Shown: positions 34,370-42,392, counted from the stretch's first letter. The stretch: DNA of 47,763 nt from Deltaproteobacteria bacterium (GCA_018433775.1 JAHDQN010000047.1:1-47763); one strand, 5' to 3'. Numbers and translations: made by a program. The notes: generated by a model from the letters alone, not told the origin.

Positions 34370-34893
34370 GCATCGCGGGTGTAACGCTCCTCGAACTTCT
34401 GGTGGTTCTCTTCATCGCGTCGATTCTGGCGGTCATGGCTTTGCCGGACCTGGGAAGCCTGTTGTCGCGGAAATCCCTGTCCTCACAGGCCGACAAGCTT
34501 GCCCTCGCCCTGCACCGTGCGCGGGACCTGGCCATGGAGCAGGGGCACGACTGGAAGGTCGTGTTTCAGCCGGCTGCAGGCACCTGGACCTGCTTTGGCG
34601 ATGCGGACGGGGATTCCGAGATGGACGACACTGAGCAGCGGCTGGGTCCGGACAGGCTGGACGGGAAGGTCTCCTTCGGATGTACGACCGGCACGGGGCC
34701 CAACGGTACCACGGTTCCCGAAGACGGCATCAGCTTTGTCAACAATCGCATCAGCTTCTCGTCGCTGGGGTGCTGCAATGCCGGGAGCATCTATCTCCGG
34801 TCCGAGGACCGGTCCATGGCGATCAGGGTGCTGCCCGCATCGGGGGTGGTCAGGATGTGGGAATACCGCGACACCTGGGAGGCGCTGCCGTGA
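34300..34893 (+). CDS. GspH/FimT-like pseudopilin
   Basis: A 197-residue pseudopilin precursor. After a 27-residue leader, G then VTLLELLVVLFIASILAVMAL gives the prepilin peptidase site with E+5 and the hydrophobic stem of type II secretion or type IV pilus subunits (segment at about residues 28-48). The +1 residue is Val rather than the usual Phe. The globular part (SSQADKLALALHRARDLAMEQ) is like GspH/FimT minor pilins. The only ATG is 34300, inside the previous gene, with CTGGGG before it. It overlaps the next pseudopilin start (GTGA). Confidence 0.8.
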   Translation: MHGECNTQGPEQVGSDRRKDDGLGIAGVTLLELLVVLFIASILAVMALPDLGSLLSRKSLSSQADKLALALHRARDLAMEQGHDWKVVFQPAAGTWTCFGDADGDSEMDDTEQRLGPDRLDGKVSFGCTTGTGPNGTTVPEDGISFVNNRISFSSLGCCNAGSIYLRSEDRSMAIRVLPASGVVRMWEYRDTWEALP

Positions 34894-35309
34894 GCAGGGG
34901 TTTCAGTCTTCTGGAAGTGCTGGTCACTCTTCTGGTGATCATGCTCCTCTTCACGGCGGCGGCCAAAATATCGATTCTCGCCACCCGGTCCGGCAGCTAT
35001 GCCCAGGCTCACACCTGTGCCGCTGTCTTGGGGCATACCGCCCTGGTAAGGCTCGCCGTGCTCGACTATGATTCTCCCGATCTCCGGGCGGGATGGCACC
35101 GGGACCCCGCCAATCCCATTGAATACGGCGGCCGGGGCGGATATTACCGTTTCTGGCAGATCGATGAATCCCCAAAGGGCAAGCAGGTGGTCCTCTCTGT
35201 CGCGTGGGATGAAGGCATGCGGAAAGCTGAAGACTTCGGCTCGCAGATTTCGCTCAAGGAAAGCGGGTGCCCGCAGGTATGGTTCAGCGAGATCATCCCC
35301 GCTCCTTAG
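34890..35309 (+). CDS. GspI/PilV-like minor pseudopilin
   Basis: A 139-residue prepilin-like protein. A very short leader MSRG ends at the peptidase site before FSLLEVLVTLLVIMLLFTAAA, with E+5 and a hydrophobic stem. The rest is a small globular head with WHRDPANPIEYGGRGGYYRF. GTG 34890 overlaps the stop of the GspH-like gene. Two minor pseudopilins without the rest of a secretion or pilus system suggest they join a machine coded elsewhere, or prime one. It converges on the bactofilin gene with 33 bases between the stops. Confidence 0.78.
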   Translation: MSRGFSLLEVLVTLLVIMLLFTAAAKISILATRSGSYAQAHTCAAVLGHTALVRLAVLDYDSPDLRAGWHRDPANPIEYGGRGGYYRFWQIDESPKGKQVVLSVAWDEGMRKAEDFGSQISLKESGCPQVWFSEIIPAP

Positions 35310-35342
35310 AGAAGGCCCATGGAATCCCGGGGCCGTGCCCGG

Positions 35343-35771
35343 CTATGCCTTGGAGGGCCCGGATGCTTCGGATGTTTCTGCCGACTGAGGAGGAGGCTCT
35401 GCTTCGCGGAGCTTCCTGGGCTCCTCGCGCACCATCTGGCAGTGGCCGTTGAAGATGACGCCGTTCTCGATGGTGAGGGATGATGTCTTGACGTTGCCGA
35501 AGAGCTTGCCCCCCGCTTTCAGCTCCAGCCTCTTGTGCGCATTGACCTCGCCGTGCATCTCGCCATGGATGATGATGTTTTCTGCATGTATCTGGGCATT
35601 GACCAGGGCGGTGTTTCCGATGATGACCATTCCGCTGGTGTCGATCTCGCCGGTGAAGTTCCCGTCGATCCTGACCGTGCCTTTGAATTTCAGTATCCCT
35701 TCGAACGAGGTTCCGTTGCCCAGCAGACCGACGATATCGTCCTTTTGCTGCTTATCCTTTTTCGTAAGCAT
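35343..35771 (-). CDS. bactofilin (polymer-forming cytoskeletal protein)
   Basis: A 142-residue bactofilin. A short basic N-terminus precedes a beta-helix of repeating hydrophobic turns (GILKFKGTVRIDGNFTGEI, INGDV-type turns, HGEVNAHKRLELKAGGKL), ending in a Pro/Ser-rich tail. Such proteins self-assemble into filaments without nucleotide and scaffold cell-envelope enzymes. Double ATG at 35774/35771; GGAGG (35778-35782) is 6 bases before the second, so that one is preferred. No peptidoglycan hydrolase of the usual neighbours (M23) is adjacent. Confidence 0.9.
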   Translation of the reverse strand: MLTKKDKQQKDDIVGLLGNGTSFEGILKFKGTVRIDGNFTGEIDTSGMVIIGNTALVNAQIHAENIIIHGEMHGEVNAHKRLELKAGGKLFGNVKTSSLTIENGVIFNGHCQMVREEPRKLREAEPPPQSAETSEASGPSKA

Positions 35772-36325
35772 CATATGCCTCCACAAATGGTGCGAAATAT
35801 GGGTATGCCGGACAGGAGAGCTTTACTGCGAGGACCGTTCGCTTCTCTTCCGGATTGAGAGTAGCATGTTCAACCAACCCCTTGACATTCAACCACATTC
35901 AAGCACGATGCAAGCACAGATAAGCGGAGATGACAAGAAAAAAAATGAATGCCAGGACATGGGGAACATTCGTTACTATGTAGTGTATCTCCCGTATGAT
36001 TTCCATGCGTGATGATAAGCAAGATACAGGCCAGACAGTAACGCATTGATTCTGTACGCTACAGGTGCGGTAACTGTAATAAAGATGCATCACTGCGTCT
36101 GACGAACGTTTCTCTTTCGTAACTCCTGCGCGCTGAAAAAAAACGGTTTCGTTACCGGACCTTTGGGTGAGTGTCCTTGCGCCGGGGGTGAGGCGGGTGC
36201 ATCAGGACGCTCTTCCATGTATTTGATTTTCCATATGTATCAGGAAGTGTGTCGTCGCGGTCACGATTGTCGTACGGAGGCGTGCCCGAGGGAGGAGAAC
36301 CGAACCATGCACCTGCCGCGATGAC
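35772..36325. other. 550-base stretch without a recognised gene
   Basis: Between the bactofilin and rhomboid genes on the minus strand. A 64-residue frame at 35899-36093 (minus) with a hydrophobic C-terminal half has no good ribosome site. Only small hairpins are seen (CGGT-TTCGTT-ACCG near 36150). The AT-rich part at 35870-36100 differs from its surroundings. Confidence 0.4.
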
Positions 36326-37522
36326 TCAACGCCCGCTCCGGTAGACGTCGATCCGGCTCAGGGCCTCATGCGCGCGCATGCTGGTCTCGGCAGAGGGGTT
36401 CAGGTCCAGGGCGGCAAGAAGATACTGATAGGCGGCGGTGGGCTGCCCCTGCTTGATCCGCATGAGACCGAGCGACAGGTACGCGTCTGCCAGGCGGTCA
36501 GAGTTCCGGTGGGTCGAGATGCACTGTTTCAGGATGCGCGAGGCAGCGGCTGAATGACCGGTATCGTCGAGCCATTCCGAGAGGGTGACGCACTCATCCG
36601 GACTCAATTCAGCCATCTCCGATCTGTTCATGCGGGAGAGTGCGTCAATGGCATCCGATGGATACTTCTTCGCCATGGCGGTTCTCATGGCTGAAAGATT
36701 GGATGCCCTCGAATACCGGGGCTCCGGCTCCCCGGGAACCTCCGGCCTTTCCGTTCGCCACGCCCGGTCTTTCCAGGGCCAGCTCCAGGAAAGCCGCTCT
36801 CCTGCCAGTGCAATGACGAGCCCTCCCAGAAATCCTCCGATGTGGGCGCCATAGGCGACCGATGACTGAGGGCCGATGAGCAGAGGAAGCAGATTGTCCA
36901 CGATCACGAAGAAGCCAAGGACGAGCCGGGCGGGCAGGAGGAACACATCGACGTAAAAAGGAATGAGGGCCACGAATACCTTGACCTTGTTCCGGGGAAA
37001 GAGCAGGAAATACACACCGAGCACACCGGAGATGGCTCCTGACGCCCCCACCAGCGGTATCATGGAAGGCCCGGCGAAGAAGGCAAAGAACCAGGTGGCT
37101 ACCGCGCCGGTACCCAGATAAGCTGCCAGAAAACCGAACCTGCCGAGCACATGCTCCACGTTGTCGCCGTATATCCACAGAAAGAGCATGTTCCCTGCCA
37201 GGTGCAGGAGGCCGCCATGGAGAAACATGCTGAAGAAAAGATCGGTCAGTTCCGGGGCGCCCGGCTTGTATCCATTCGCAAAGCTGAACAGGTCGTAGGC
37301 GTTGACCTGGGCCAGCACCTGCCTGAGAGAAACTCCGGACGGAAGGTGGGGCGCGATGCTGCGGATATATTCCTCCAGGAGCGGGTTGCCGGGATCGACG
37401 CCCTGCATGCTCAGTGGAATGGTGATGAAGAAATAGATCAGGATGTTTGCGGCCATAAGGCCCCAGGTCGTCCATGGCGTGAAGTTTTTGGGGTTCGGGG
37501 TGTCTCCTATGGGAAAAAACAT
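36326..37522 (-). CDS. rhomboid protease with C-terminal TPR-like domain
   Basis: A 398-residue intramembrane serine protease. Helix 1 is near residues 20-37. HLAGNMLFLW supplies the oxyanion Asn (about N111), GASGAISG holds the nucleophile S161 and AHIGGFLGG holds the catalytic H227. Six helices follow the normal rhomboid order. After residue 245 comes a soluble tail with TPR-like helices (NRSEMAELSPDECVTLSEWL, SLGLMRIKQGQPTAAYQYLL). It cleaves membrane helices near the outer face. Two tandem TATGCATA repeats lie 90-120 bases upstream. Confidence 0.9.
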   Translation of the reverse strand: MFFPIGDTPNPKNFTPWTTWGLMAANILIYFFITIPLSMQGVDPGNPLLEEYIRSIAPHLPSGVSLRQVLAQVNAYDLFSFANGYKPGAPELTDLFFSMFLHGGLLHLAGNMLFLWIYGDNVEHVLGRFGFLAAYLGTGAVATWFFAFFAGPSMIPLVGASGAISGVLGVYFLLFPRNKVKVFVALIPFYVDVFLLPARLVLGFFVIVDNLLPLLIGPQSSVAYGAHIGGFLGGLVIALAGERLSWSWPWKDRAWRTERPEVPGEPEPRYSRASNLSAMRTAMAKKYPSDAIDALSRMNRSEMAELSPDECVTLSEWLDDTGHSAAASRILKQCISTHRNSDRLADAYLSLGLMRIKQGQPTAAYQYLLAALDLNPSAETSMRAHEALSRIDVYRSGR

Positions 37523-37612
37523 GCGTCGTCAGGCTCCTGTCTGTCTTTCTACTGCTGCCGGCTCTCATACTTATCATGCAGCGCGATGCCGTGAAAAAAC
37601 CATTGTCTGCAC

Positions 37613-37639
37613 AATATATGCATACATAATATATGCATA
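37613..37639. repeat. tandem AATATATGCATA direct repeat
   Basis: AATATATGCATA occurs at 37613-37624 and 37628-37639, a 15-base period. Each copy contains the palindrome TATGCATA. The site is AT-rich within GC-rich DNA, about 100 bases before the rhomboid start, like a double operator or an UP-type region. Confidence 0.55.
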
Positions 37640-37860
37640 ATTGACGGAGATGCAAATACCCGAATTTTTGATTCGATCGAGTGGTTCCCTTCAGGCGCGT
37701 GCCCTCTGGTTTTCACCCCTCCCGCTCCATTGCAAGAATGGCTGTCCGCCTGCCCGGAGGTTCGCAGTGAGGACATTGAAGAAAACCGGCGGCATGGAAC
37801 AAGGAGTTCCAGAGATTCCTCCCGCCGGGCTTTGCGGGCCTGAGTCGCTGGCGAGCTTTC

Positions 37861-37884
37861 TTCAGCGGGGATGTCCCCGCTGAA
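37861..37884. other. perfect 11-base hairpin
   Basis: TTCAGCGGGGA (37861-37871), TG, TCCCCGCTGAA (37874-37884). It lies 20 bases beyond the alpha/beta hydrolase stop. There is no T-run on the minus strand, so it may be a transcript end stabiliser or a REP-like element. Confidence 0.5.
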
Positions 37885-37904
37885 AGGAAGGATGCCGCCG
37901 GGGG

Positions 37905-38762
37905 TCAGGACGGTTTGTTCTTGAGAAAGCCGGTGATCAGGGAATTGACCTCTGCAGGATATTCCTCGTGGGCGGAGTGGCCGCACCTGTTCAGGACATG
38001 GGACTCGGCGTTCTCCATCCGCTTTTCGAACTCCCCGAGCAGTTCGACAGGGAGATACCGGTCGTTTTCCCCCCAGATGACCAGCGCGGGATGCCGGATC
38101 TCCGGCAGGGCCCGCCCGGTGGCCGACCAGTCCTGGTGTCTGGCGATCTGGATCTGAAGGTTGAGATTGTGTTCGAACCTCAGAGGCAGATACACCTCAT
38201 GCACCATATCCTCGGTAACCAGCTCCTTGCGGTAAAAGGAACGCCTGAGACGTTTCTTCACCGCGCCGGGGGTCACGAGCCTCAGGAGCAGAGGGCCCAG
38301 GACCGGACACTTGAGCAGTTCCCACTCGATGACATCCCTGACATCGAGCCCGCTGGAGTCTACCAGGACCAGCTTCTCCACCCGTTCGGGATGACGGTGG
38401 GCAAAGTGGAGCACCCATCCTCCGCCCCACGAGTGCCCGAGAAAGGACGCGCGGTCGATGCCGAGCCGGTTCATGAACTGGAGCAGGACTTCCGACGTGT
38501 CCTCGAGGCCGTAGCGCTGACGGGCGGAGAGGGGCAGGGTGTAGCCGTACCCGGGCATGTCCAGTGCAATGACGGAGAAATGCGTGGAGAGCGCGGGGAT
38601 GTTGTGCCTGAACGAGTACAGCCACATGCCGCCTCCATGGACGAGGATGAGCGGACTGCCCCCGGTACCTGCCCGGAGGTAGTGAACCATGAAGGAATCG
38701 AGCATGAGGAACCCGGAGACGATGGTCTTCAGGTACCCGGAGAAACCTTTTCCAGCTCTCAC
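37905..38762 (-). CDS. alpha/beta hydrolase
   Basis: A 285-residue alpha/beta hydrolase. The nucleophile is S111 in LGHSWGGGW. The acid is probably D234 in IWGENDRYLP and the histidine H262 in RCGHSAHEE. HGGGMW near residue 42 forms the oxyanion hole. The pattern fits C-C bond or ester hydrolases and epoxide-hydrolase-like enzymes; the substrate is not readable. GTG 38762 follows GGGAGATCG. It diverges from hflK. Confidence 0.9.
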   Translation of the reverse strand: MRAGKGFSGYLKTIVSGFLMLDSFMVHYLRAGTGGSPLILVHGGGMWLYSFRHNIPALSTHFSVIALDMPGYGYTLPLSARQRYGLEDTSEVLLQFMNRLGIDRASFLGHSWGGGWVLHFAHRHPERVEKLVLVDSSGLDVRDVIEWELLKCPVLGPLLLRLVTPGAVKKRLRRSFYRKELVTEDMVHEVYLPLRFEHNLNLQIQIARHQDWSATGRALPEIRHPALVIWGENDRYLPVELLGEFEKRMENAESHVLNRCGHSAHEEYPAEVNSLITGFLKNKPS

Positions 38763-38842
38763 TTACGATCTCCCAATGTTCAGGGGTGCTTGGGGCGCAT
38801 TCTCCTCCTGAGGAGGTCTCGTGCGGTGCCGCCTTTTCCTGT

Positions 38843-38871
38843 ACTTTATCCGGGCACGGGTGGAAAGTCAA
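38843..38871 (-). promoter_or_regulatory. sigma-70 promoter of the alpha/beta hydrolase gene
   Basis: On the minus strand TTGACT (38871-38866), 17 bases, TAAAGT (38848-38843). Confidence 0.6.
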
Positions 38872-38884
38872 AATCCGTTTCTCG

Positions 38885-38914
38885 TTGACACGCCGGTTCA
38901 AAGCCGGGTACCTT
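38885..38914 (+). promoter_or_regulatory. possible promoter of hflKC
   Basis: TTGACA (38885-38890, perfect) and TACCTT (38909-38914, poor) are 18 bases apart. The -35 lies 14 bases from the -35 of the divergent promoter. Confidence 0.45.
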
Positions 38915-38959
38915 TCCTTGTGGGAAAAGGCTGCGATTGGCAGTGAAAGGAGCGTTTTT

Positions 38960-39997
38960 ATGTCGTGGGATCCACGGAATCAAGGAGATGAGAAAAACAT
39001 CGAAGATGTCATCAGACAGGCGAAATCCCAGTTCGAATCCATGAAAAAACGGGGAAAAGGCCTGTGGACTCTTGTCATTATCGTTCTCATCATAGGGGTC
39101 GGGGCGCTGACTGCTGCCTATACCGTTCAGACAGGGCATCGGGGAGTGCTTTTGAGGTTCGGTAAATTTGCCGGCGTGGTCACCCCAGGGCTGCATTTCA
39201 AGATCCCCTTCGGCGTGGACCGGGTCATCGACGTTCACACCGAAAAGGTGGAGACCGAGGCCTTCGGTTTCAGGAGCGAGGGCCCGGGCGTCAGGAGCAA
39301 ATTCCGGAAAGACACGGAGGCGGCGAAAGAATCGACGATTCTCACCGGAGACCTGAATGTGATCGACATGGAGTGGATCGTCCAGTACCGGCGTCAGGAT
39401 CCGAGAAAGTTCCTCTTTTCCATCCACGATCCGGTCCAGACCATCCGCGACATCAGCGAGACCGTTGCCCGGCAGATTGTCGGTGACCGAAGCTTCGACT
39501 ATGTCCTGCAGAACCGGGAAGAAGTGAGCCGGATCTTTCAGGACGATCTCCAGAAGATCCTGGACGAGTACGACAGCGGGATAAAGATCGGGGGCGTGCG
39601 CCTGCAGAACGTGGTCCCGCCCGATGCGGTCAAGAACGCCTTCAACGAGGTGAACGAGGCCCAGCAGGAAAAGGAACGCCTCATCAACGAGGCGCAGGAG
39701 ACATACAACCGCCAGATACCCCAGGCGCGCGGAGAGGCCGAACGTCTTATTAATTCCACGCAGGGGTATGCCCTGGAGCGGGTGAACAAGGCCAAGGGCG
39801 AGACAGCCCGGTTCAGCGACGTGCTCAAGGAATATCGCAACGCCAAAGAGGTGACCAAGAAGCGGATGTACCTGGAAATGTACCGCGAGGTCATCCCCAA
39901 GGCAAAGAATGTCTATGTCATCGACAGCAAGCAGAAGACCATCCTTCCCATGCTCGATATCGACAAGCTGGGCTCCAGGAGTGGAGGTGAACAATGA
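38960..39997 (+). CDS. hflK: FtsH protease regulator HflK
   Basis: A 345-residue SPFH (band 7) protein. TM about residues 35-54, SPFH domain to about residue 240, then a coiled-coil region (EVNEAQQEKERLINEAQET) and a C-terminal helix. With HflC it forms a large membrane assembly around FtsH in the cytoplasmic membrane with the bulk facing the periplasm. ATG 38960 with AAAGGAG before it is chosen over the longer upstream frame. It overlaps hflC (ATGA), as usual. Confidence 0.95.
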   Translation: MSWDPRNQGDEKNIEDVIRQAKSQFESMKKRGKGLWTLVIIVLIIGVGALTAAYTVQTGHRGVLLRFGKFAGVVTPGLHFKIPFGVDRVIDVHTEKVETEAFGFRSEGPGVRSKFRKDTEAAKESTILTGDLNVIDMEWIVQYRRQDPRKFLFSIHDPVQTIRDISETVARQIVGDRSFDYVLQNREEVSRIFQDDLQKILDEYDSGIKIGGVRLQNVVPPDAVKNAFNEVNEAQQEKERLINEAQETYNRQIPQARGEAERLINSTQGYALERVNKAKGETARFSDVLKEYRNAKEVTKKRMYLEMYREVIPKAKNVYVIDSKQKTILPMLDIDKLGSRSGGEQ

Positions 39998-40941
39998 AGG
40001 CGCTGCAGACCATTCTGATCGCCGTTGCCATCGTGGCGTTTCTCGGGATATCAGGGGTGTTCTATACCGTGGGCGAGTACGAGCAGGTGGTCATCACCCA
40101 GTTCGGCAAGCCCGTGGGGTCGGTGAGCGATGCGGGGCTGCATTTCAAGATTCCGTTCATCCAGAAGATCACCCGGTACGAGAAGCGTATCCTCAGGTGG
40201 GACGGCGATCCCCGGGAAGTCCCCACCCGCGACAAACGCTTCATCTGGGTGGATGCCACGGCACGCTGGAAGATCGTGGACCCGTTGAGATTTCTCCAGT
40301 CCATCGGCACCTATGATCAGGCCTATGCAAAGCTGGACGACATCCTCGATTCGGTGGTCAAGGACCACGTCTCTGCCAATCCGCTTGTGGAGCTGGTGAG
40401 GTCGACGGATCTCATCGAGGCTCAAGACGGGGAAGAGCGTGACGCAAGCTCCGTCCTGGTCGACAAGGAGGTCAAGGGCAAGATCGTGCGCGGCCGGGAG
40501 ACGATCACCCGGGCAATCCTCGAGGAGGCATCCAAGGCAATGCCGCAGTTCGGCATGGAGCTGGTGGATGTGAGGCTGAAACGGCTGGACTATGTGGAAA
40601 AGGTCCGCGAGAAGGTCTATGAGCGGATGATCTCCGAACGAAAGCGCAAGGCCGCACAGTTCAGGTCCGAAGGCGAGGGAAAGAAGGCCGAGATCATCGG
40701 ACAGATGGAAAAAGAGCTCAAGTCGATCACCTCCCAGGCCTTCAAGACCGCCGAGGAAATCAAGGGTAAGGCGGATGCCGAGGCGGCAGGGATCTACGGC
40801 CGGGCATACAACCAGGACCCTGAGTTCTATGCGTTCTACAAGACGCTGGAGACCTACAAGGAATCCGCGTTTGAGAACTCGACCATCATCATCGGAACCG
40901 ATTCCGACTACTACAATGTTCTGAAAAACGTTCCCCGGTAG
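39994..40941 (+). CDS. hflC: FtsH protease regulator HflC
   Basis: A 315-residue partner of HflK. One TM helix near residues 5-24, SPFH domain, then a coiled coil (ERKRKAAQFRSEGEGKKAEI) and FEN..IIIGTDSDYYNVLKN at the end. Translationally coupled to hflK by ATGA. A strong terminator follows. No FtsH gene lies nearby. Confidence 0.95.
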   Translation: MKALQTILIAVAIVAFLGISGVFYTVGEYEQVVITQFGKPVGSVSDAGLHFKIPFIQKITRYEKRILRWDGDPREVPTRDKRFIWVDATARWKIVDPLRFLQSIGTYDQAYAKLDDILDSVVKDHVSANPLVELVRSTDLIEAQDGEERDASSVLVDKEVKGKIVRGRETITRAILEEASKAMPQFGMELVDVRLKRLDYVEKVREKVYERMISERKRKAAQFRSEGEGKKAEIIGQMEKELKSITSQAFKTAEEIKGKADAEAAGIYGRAYNQDPEFYAFYKTLETYKESAFENSTIIIGTDSDYYNVLKNVPR

Positions 40942-40949
40942 AGATTACA

Positions 40950-41001
40950 CGGGTCCGGTCCTGCCATTGCCGGCAGGACCGGACCCGCCTGTTCGTTTTC
41001 T
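40950..41001 (+). terminator. strong rho-independent terminator after hflC
   Basis: CGGGTCCGGTCCTGCC (40950-40965) pairs perfectly with GGCAGGACCGGACCCG (40972-40987), a 16-base-pair stem with a 6-base loop, followed by a T-rich run (GTTCGTTTTCTTCT). Confidence 0.9.
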
Positions 41002-41090
41002 TCTGAAAACCGCGTGACCGAATCCGCCTGGCGGTAACGGGCCGCGGGAACAGACCGGCCCGGATGACCCCGAAACACGTATGAAATCCC

Positions 41091-41120
41091 TTGACAACAG
41101 ACCCGGCACGAGGATATCTC
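41091..41120 (+). promoter_or_regulatory. promoter of the zinc-uptake operon
   Basis: TTGACA (41091-41096, perfect) and TATCTC (41115-41120) are 18 bases apart. The transcription start would lie near 41127, at the edge of the palindrome. Confidence 0.5.
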
Positions 41121-41126
41121 TCCAGG

Positions 41127-41143
41127 GTATTACCAAGTAATAC
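41127..41143. promoter_or_regulatory. palindromic operator candidate of the znu operon
   Basis: GTATTAC-CAA-GTAATAC is a perfect inverted repeat of 7-base arms, located 25 bases before the regulator ATG and at the predicted +1. Repression by blocking initiation would be expected. Its bound protein is probably the RHH protein encoded just after it. Confidence 0.6.
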
Positions 41144-41167
41144 TTATCCGATCCGGGAGATACGTTC

Positions 41168-41434
41168 ATGAAAAAGCAGGAGATCGTAACCTTCAAGGTG
41201 GACAGGAATCTATTCGAGATCATCCAGGGCATGCCCAACCGCTCGGAGTTTATCCGCTCGGCCGTTCTTGCGGCCCTGGGGAGCATCTGTCCCCTGTGCA
41301 GCGGCACCGGAATTCTCACCCCGAACCAGAAGCAGCACTGGGACGACTTTTCGGAGGCGCATTCCGTGGAAACGTGCGAAGACTGCCGGGAGCGTTATCT
41401 GGTCTGCTCGTGCGCGGAGCACCATCACAGGTGA
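41168..41434 (+). CDS. RHH/cysteine-rich metal-responsive regulator candidate
   Basis: An 88-residue protein. Residues 1-38 fit a ribbon-helix-helix DNA-binding domain (IVTFKVDRNLFEII..NRSEFIRSAVLAAL, beta strand then two helices). The rest is Cys/His-rich: C41, C44, H57, H65, C70, C73, C80, C82 and a terminal HHH, enough for one or two zinc sites. The fusion resembles NikR in layout (RHH plus metal domain) but the metal part is not ACT-like. It heads znuA-znuC-znuB, 31 bases before znuA, so zinc-dependent repression of zinc uptake is the natural guess. ATG 41168 with GGGAGATACGTTC upstream. Confidence 0.75.
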   Translation: MKKQEIVTFKVDRNLFEIIQGMPNRSEFIRSAVLAALGSICPLCSGTGILTPNQKQHWDDFSEAHSVETCEDCRERYLVCSCAEHHHR

Positions 41435-41465
41435 CCGGCTCACGGGTGCGGCGAGGATATTTTCC

Positions 41466-42392
41466 ATGAAGAGGGGAGTGTCGAGTTCTGCCGTTGCAGT
41501 GATCGCGGCCGTGATCGTCGCCGCCGCTGCAGGTTTGCCCGCTCATGCATCATCGGGTGAGGGGGGGCGGATACGGGCTTTCGTGAGCATCCTGCCCCAG
41601 GCATACCTGGTGGAGAGGATCGGCGGGGACCATGTGGAGGTCCGGATTCTGGTGGGCGAGGGGCAGGAACCCCACACCTTCGAGCCCACGCCGGCGCAGA
41701 TGGCCGCTCTGGCCCAGTCCGACGTCTACTTCACGATCGGCGTGCCTTTCGAGACCGCGCTGCTCCCCAGGATCAGGAGCCTTTTCCCCCATCTGAGCAT
41801 CGCGGACACGATCAGAGGCGTCAGGCTGCGGTATTTCGAAGACGAGCACGCGGTCCATGCACACCATCTCCCCGATGCTCACGCACACGGCGGCCGGGCG
41901 CCCGATCCCCATACCTGGCTCGATCCCGGGCGGGCCAAGATCATGGCCAAAAATATCGCGCTCTGCCTGAAAACCCTCGATCCCGGGCACAGCGACGAGT
42001 ACGGGCGCAATCTCGAGCGGCTCGGGCAGGACCTGGACAGGGCCGATGCGCAGATCGCCCGCATCCTTGAGCCGCTGAAAGGGCGCAGGATCTACGTGTT
42101 TCACCCGGCGTTCGGCTATCTCTGCGAGGCGTACGGTCTGGAGCAGATTGCCCTCGAGACGGAGGGCAAAGAGCCGGGAGCGAAACAGGTGGCACGGATC
42201 ATCGAAAAGGCCCGCGATGAAGGGGTGAGGGTGATCTTCGTCCAGTCCCAGTTCTCGGGAAAGGCCGCCCGCGCCGTAACGGAATCGATCGGGGGCGTGG
42301 TGGTTCCCCTCAACCCGCTGCCCAGGGATTATCTGCCGGAGATCGTGTCTCTGGCAGAGGAGATACAGGGGGCTTTCTTCCGAGGGCCGTGA
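41466..42392 (+). CDS. znuA: zinc ABC transporter, substrate-binding protein
   Basis: A 308-residue periplasmic metal-binding protein of cluster A-I (ZnuA/TroA). Signal peptide residues 1-28. Metal ligands are H70 (EPHTFEP), H149 in DPHTWLDP, H213 (FHPAFGY) and a final acidic residue. A His-rich loop lies between residues 128 and 149 (HAHHLPDAHAHGG), characteristic of zinc rather than manganese proteins. ATG 41466 with GCGAGGA upstream. It starts 31 bases after the RHH regulator gene. Between it and znuC lie about 190 noncoding bases. Confidence 0.95.
   Translation: MKRGVSSSAVAVIAAVIVAAAAGLPAHASSGEGGRIRAFVSILPQAYLVERIGGDHVEVRILVGEGQEPHTFEPTPAQMAALAQSDVYFTIGVPFETALLPRIRSLFPHLSIADTIRGVRLRYFEDEHAVHAHHLPDAHAHGGRAPDPHTWLDPGRAKIMAKNIALCLKTLDPGHSDEYGRNLERLGQDLDRADAQIARILEPLKGRRIYVFHPAFGYLCEAYGLEQIALETEGKEPGAKQVARIIEKARDEGVRVIFVQSQFSGKAARAVTESIGGVVVPLNPLPRDYLPEIVSLAEEIQGAFFRGP

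Larger units (their letters stand above)
37523..37904. other. 380-base noncoding stretch with repeats and a hairpin
   Basis: It holds the tandem AATATATGCATA repeats and a very regular hairpin (37861-37884). I see no gene. Open frames here are short or shadows. Confidence 0.5.

Noticed and set aside
35899..36093. 64-residue minus-strand hydrophobic frame
   Set aside because: No ribosome site and no resemblance. Listed only in the noncoding stretch.
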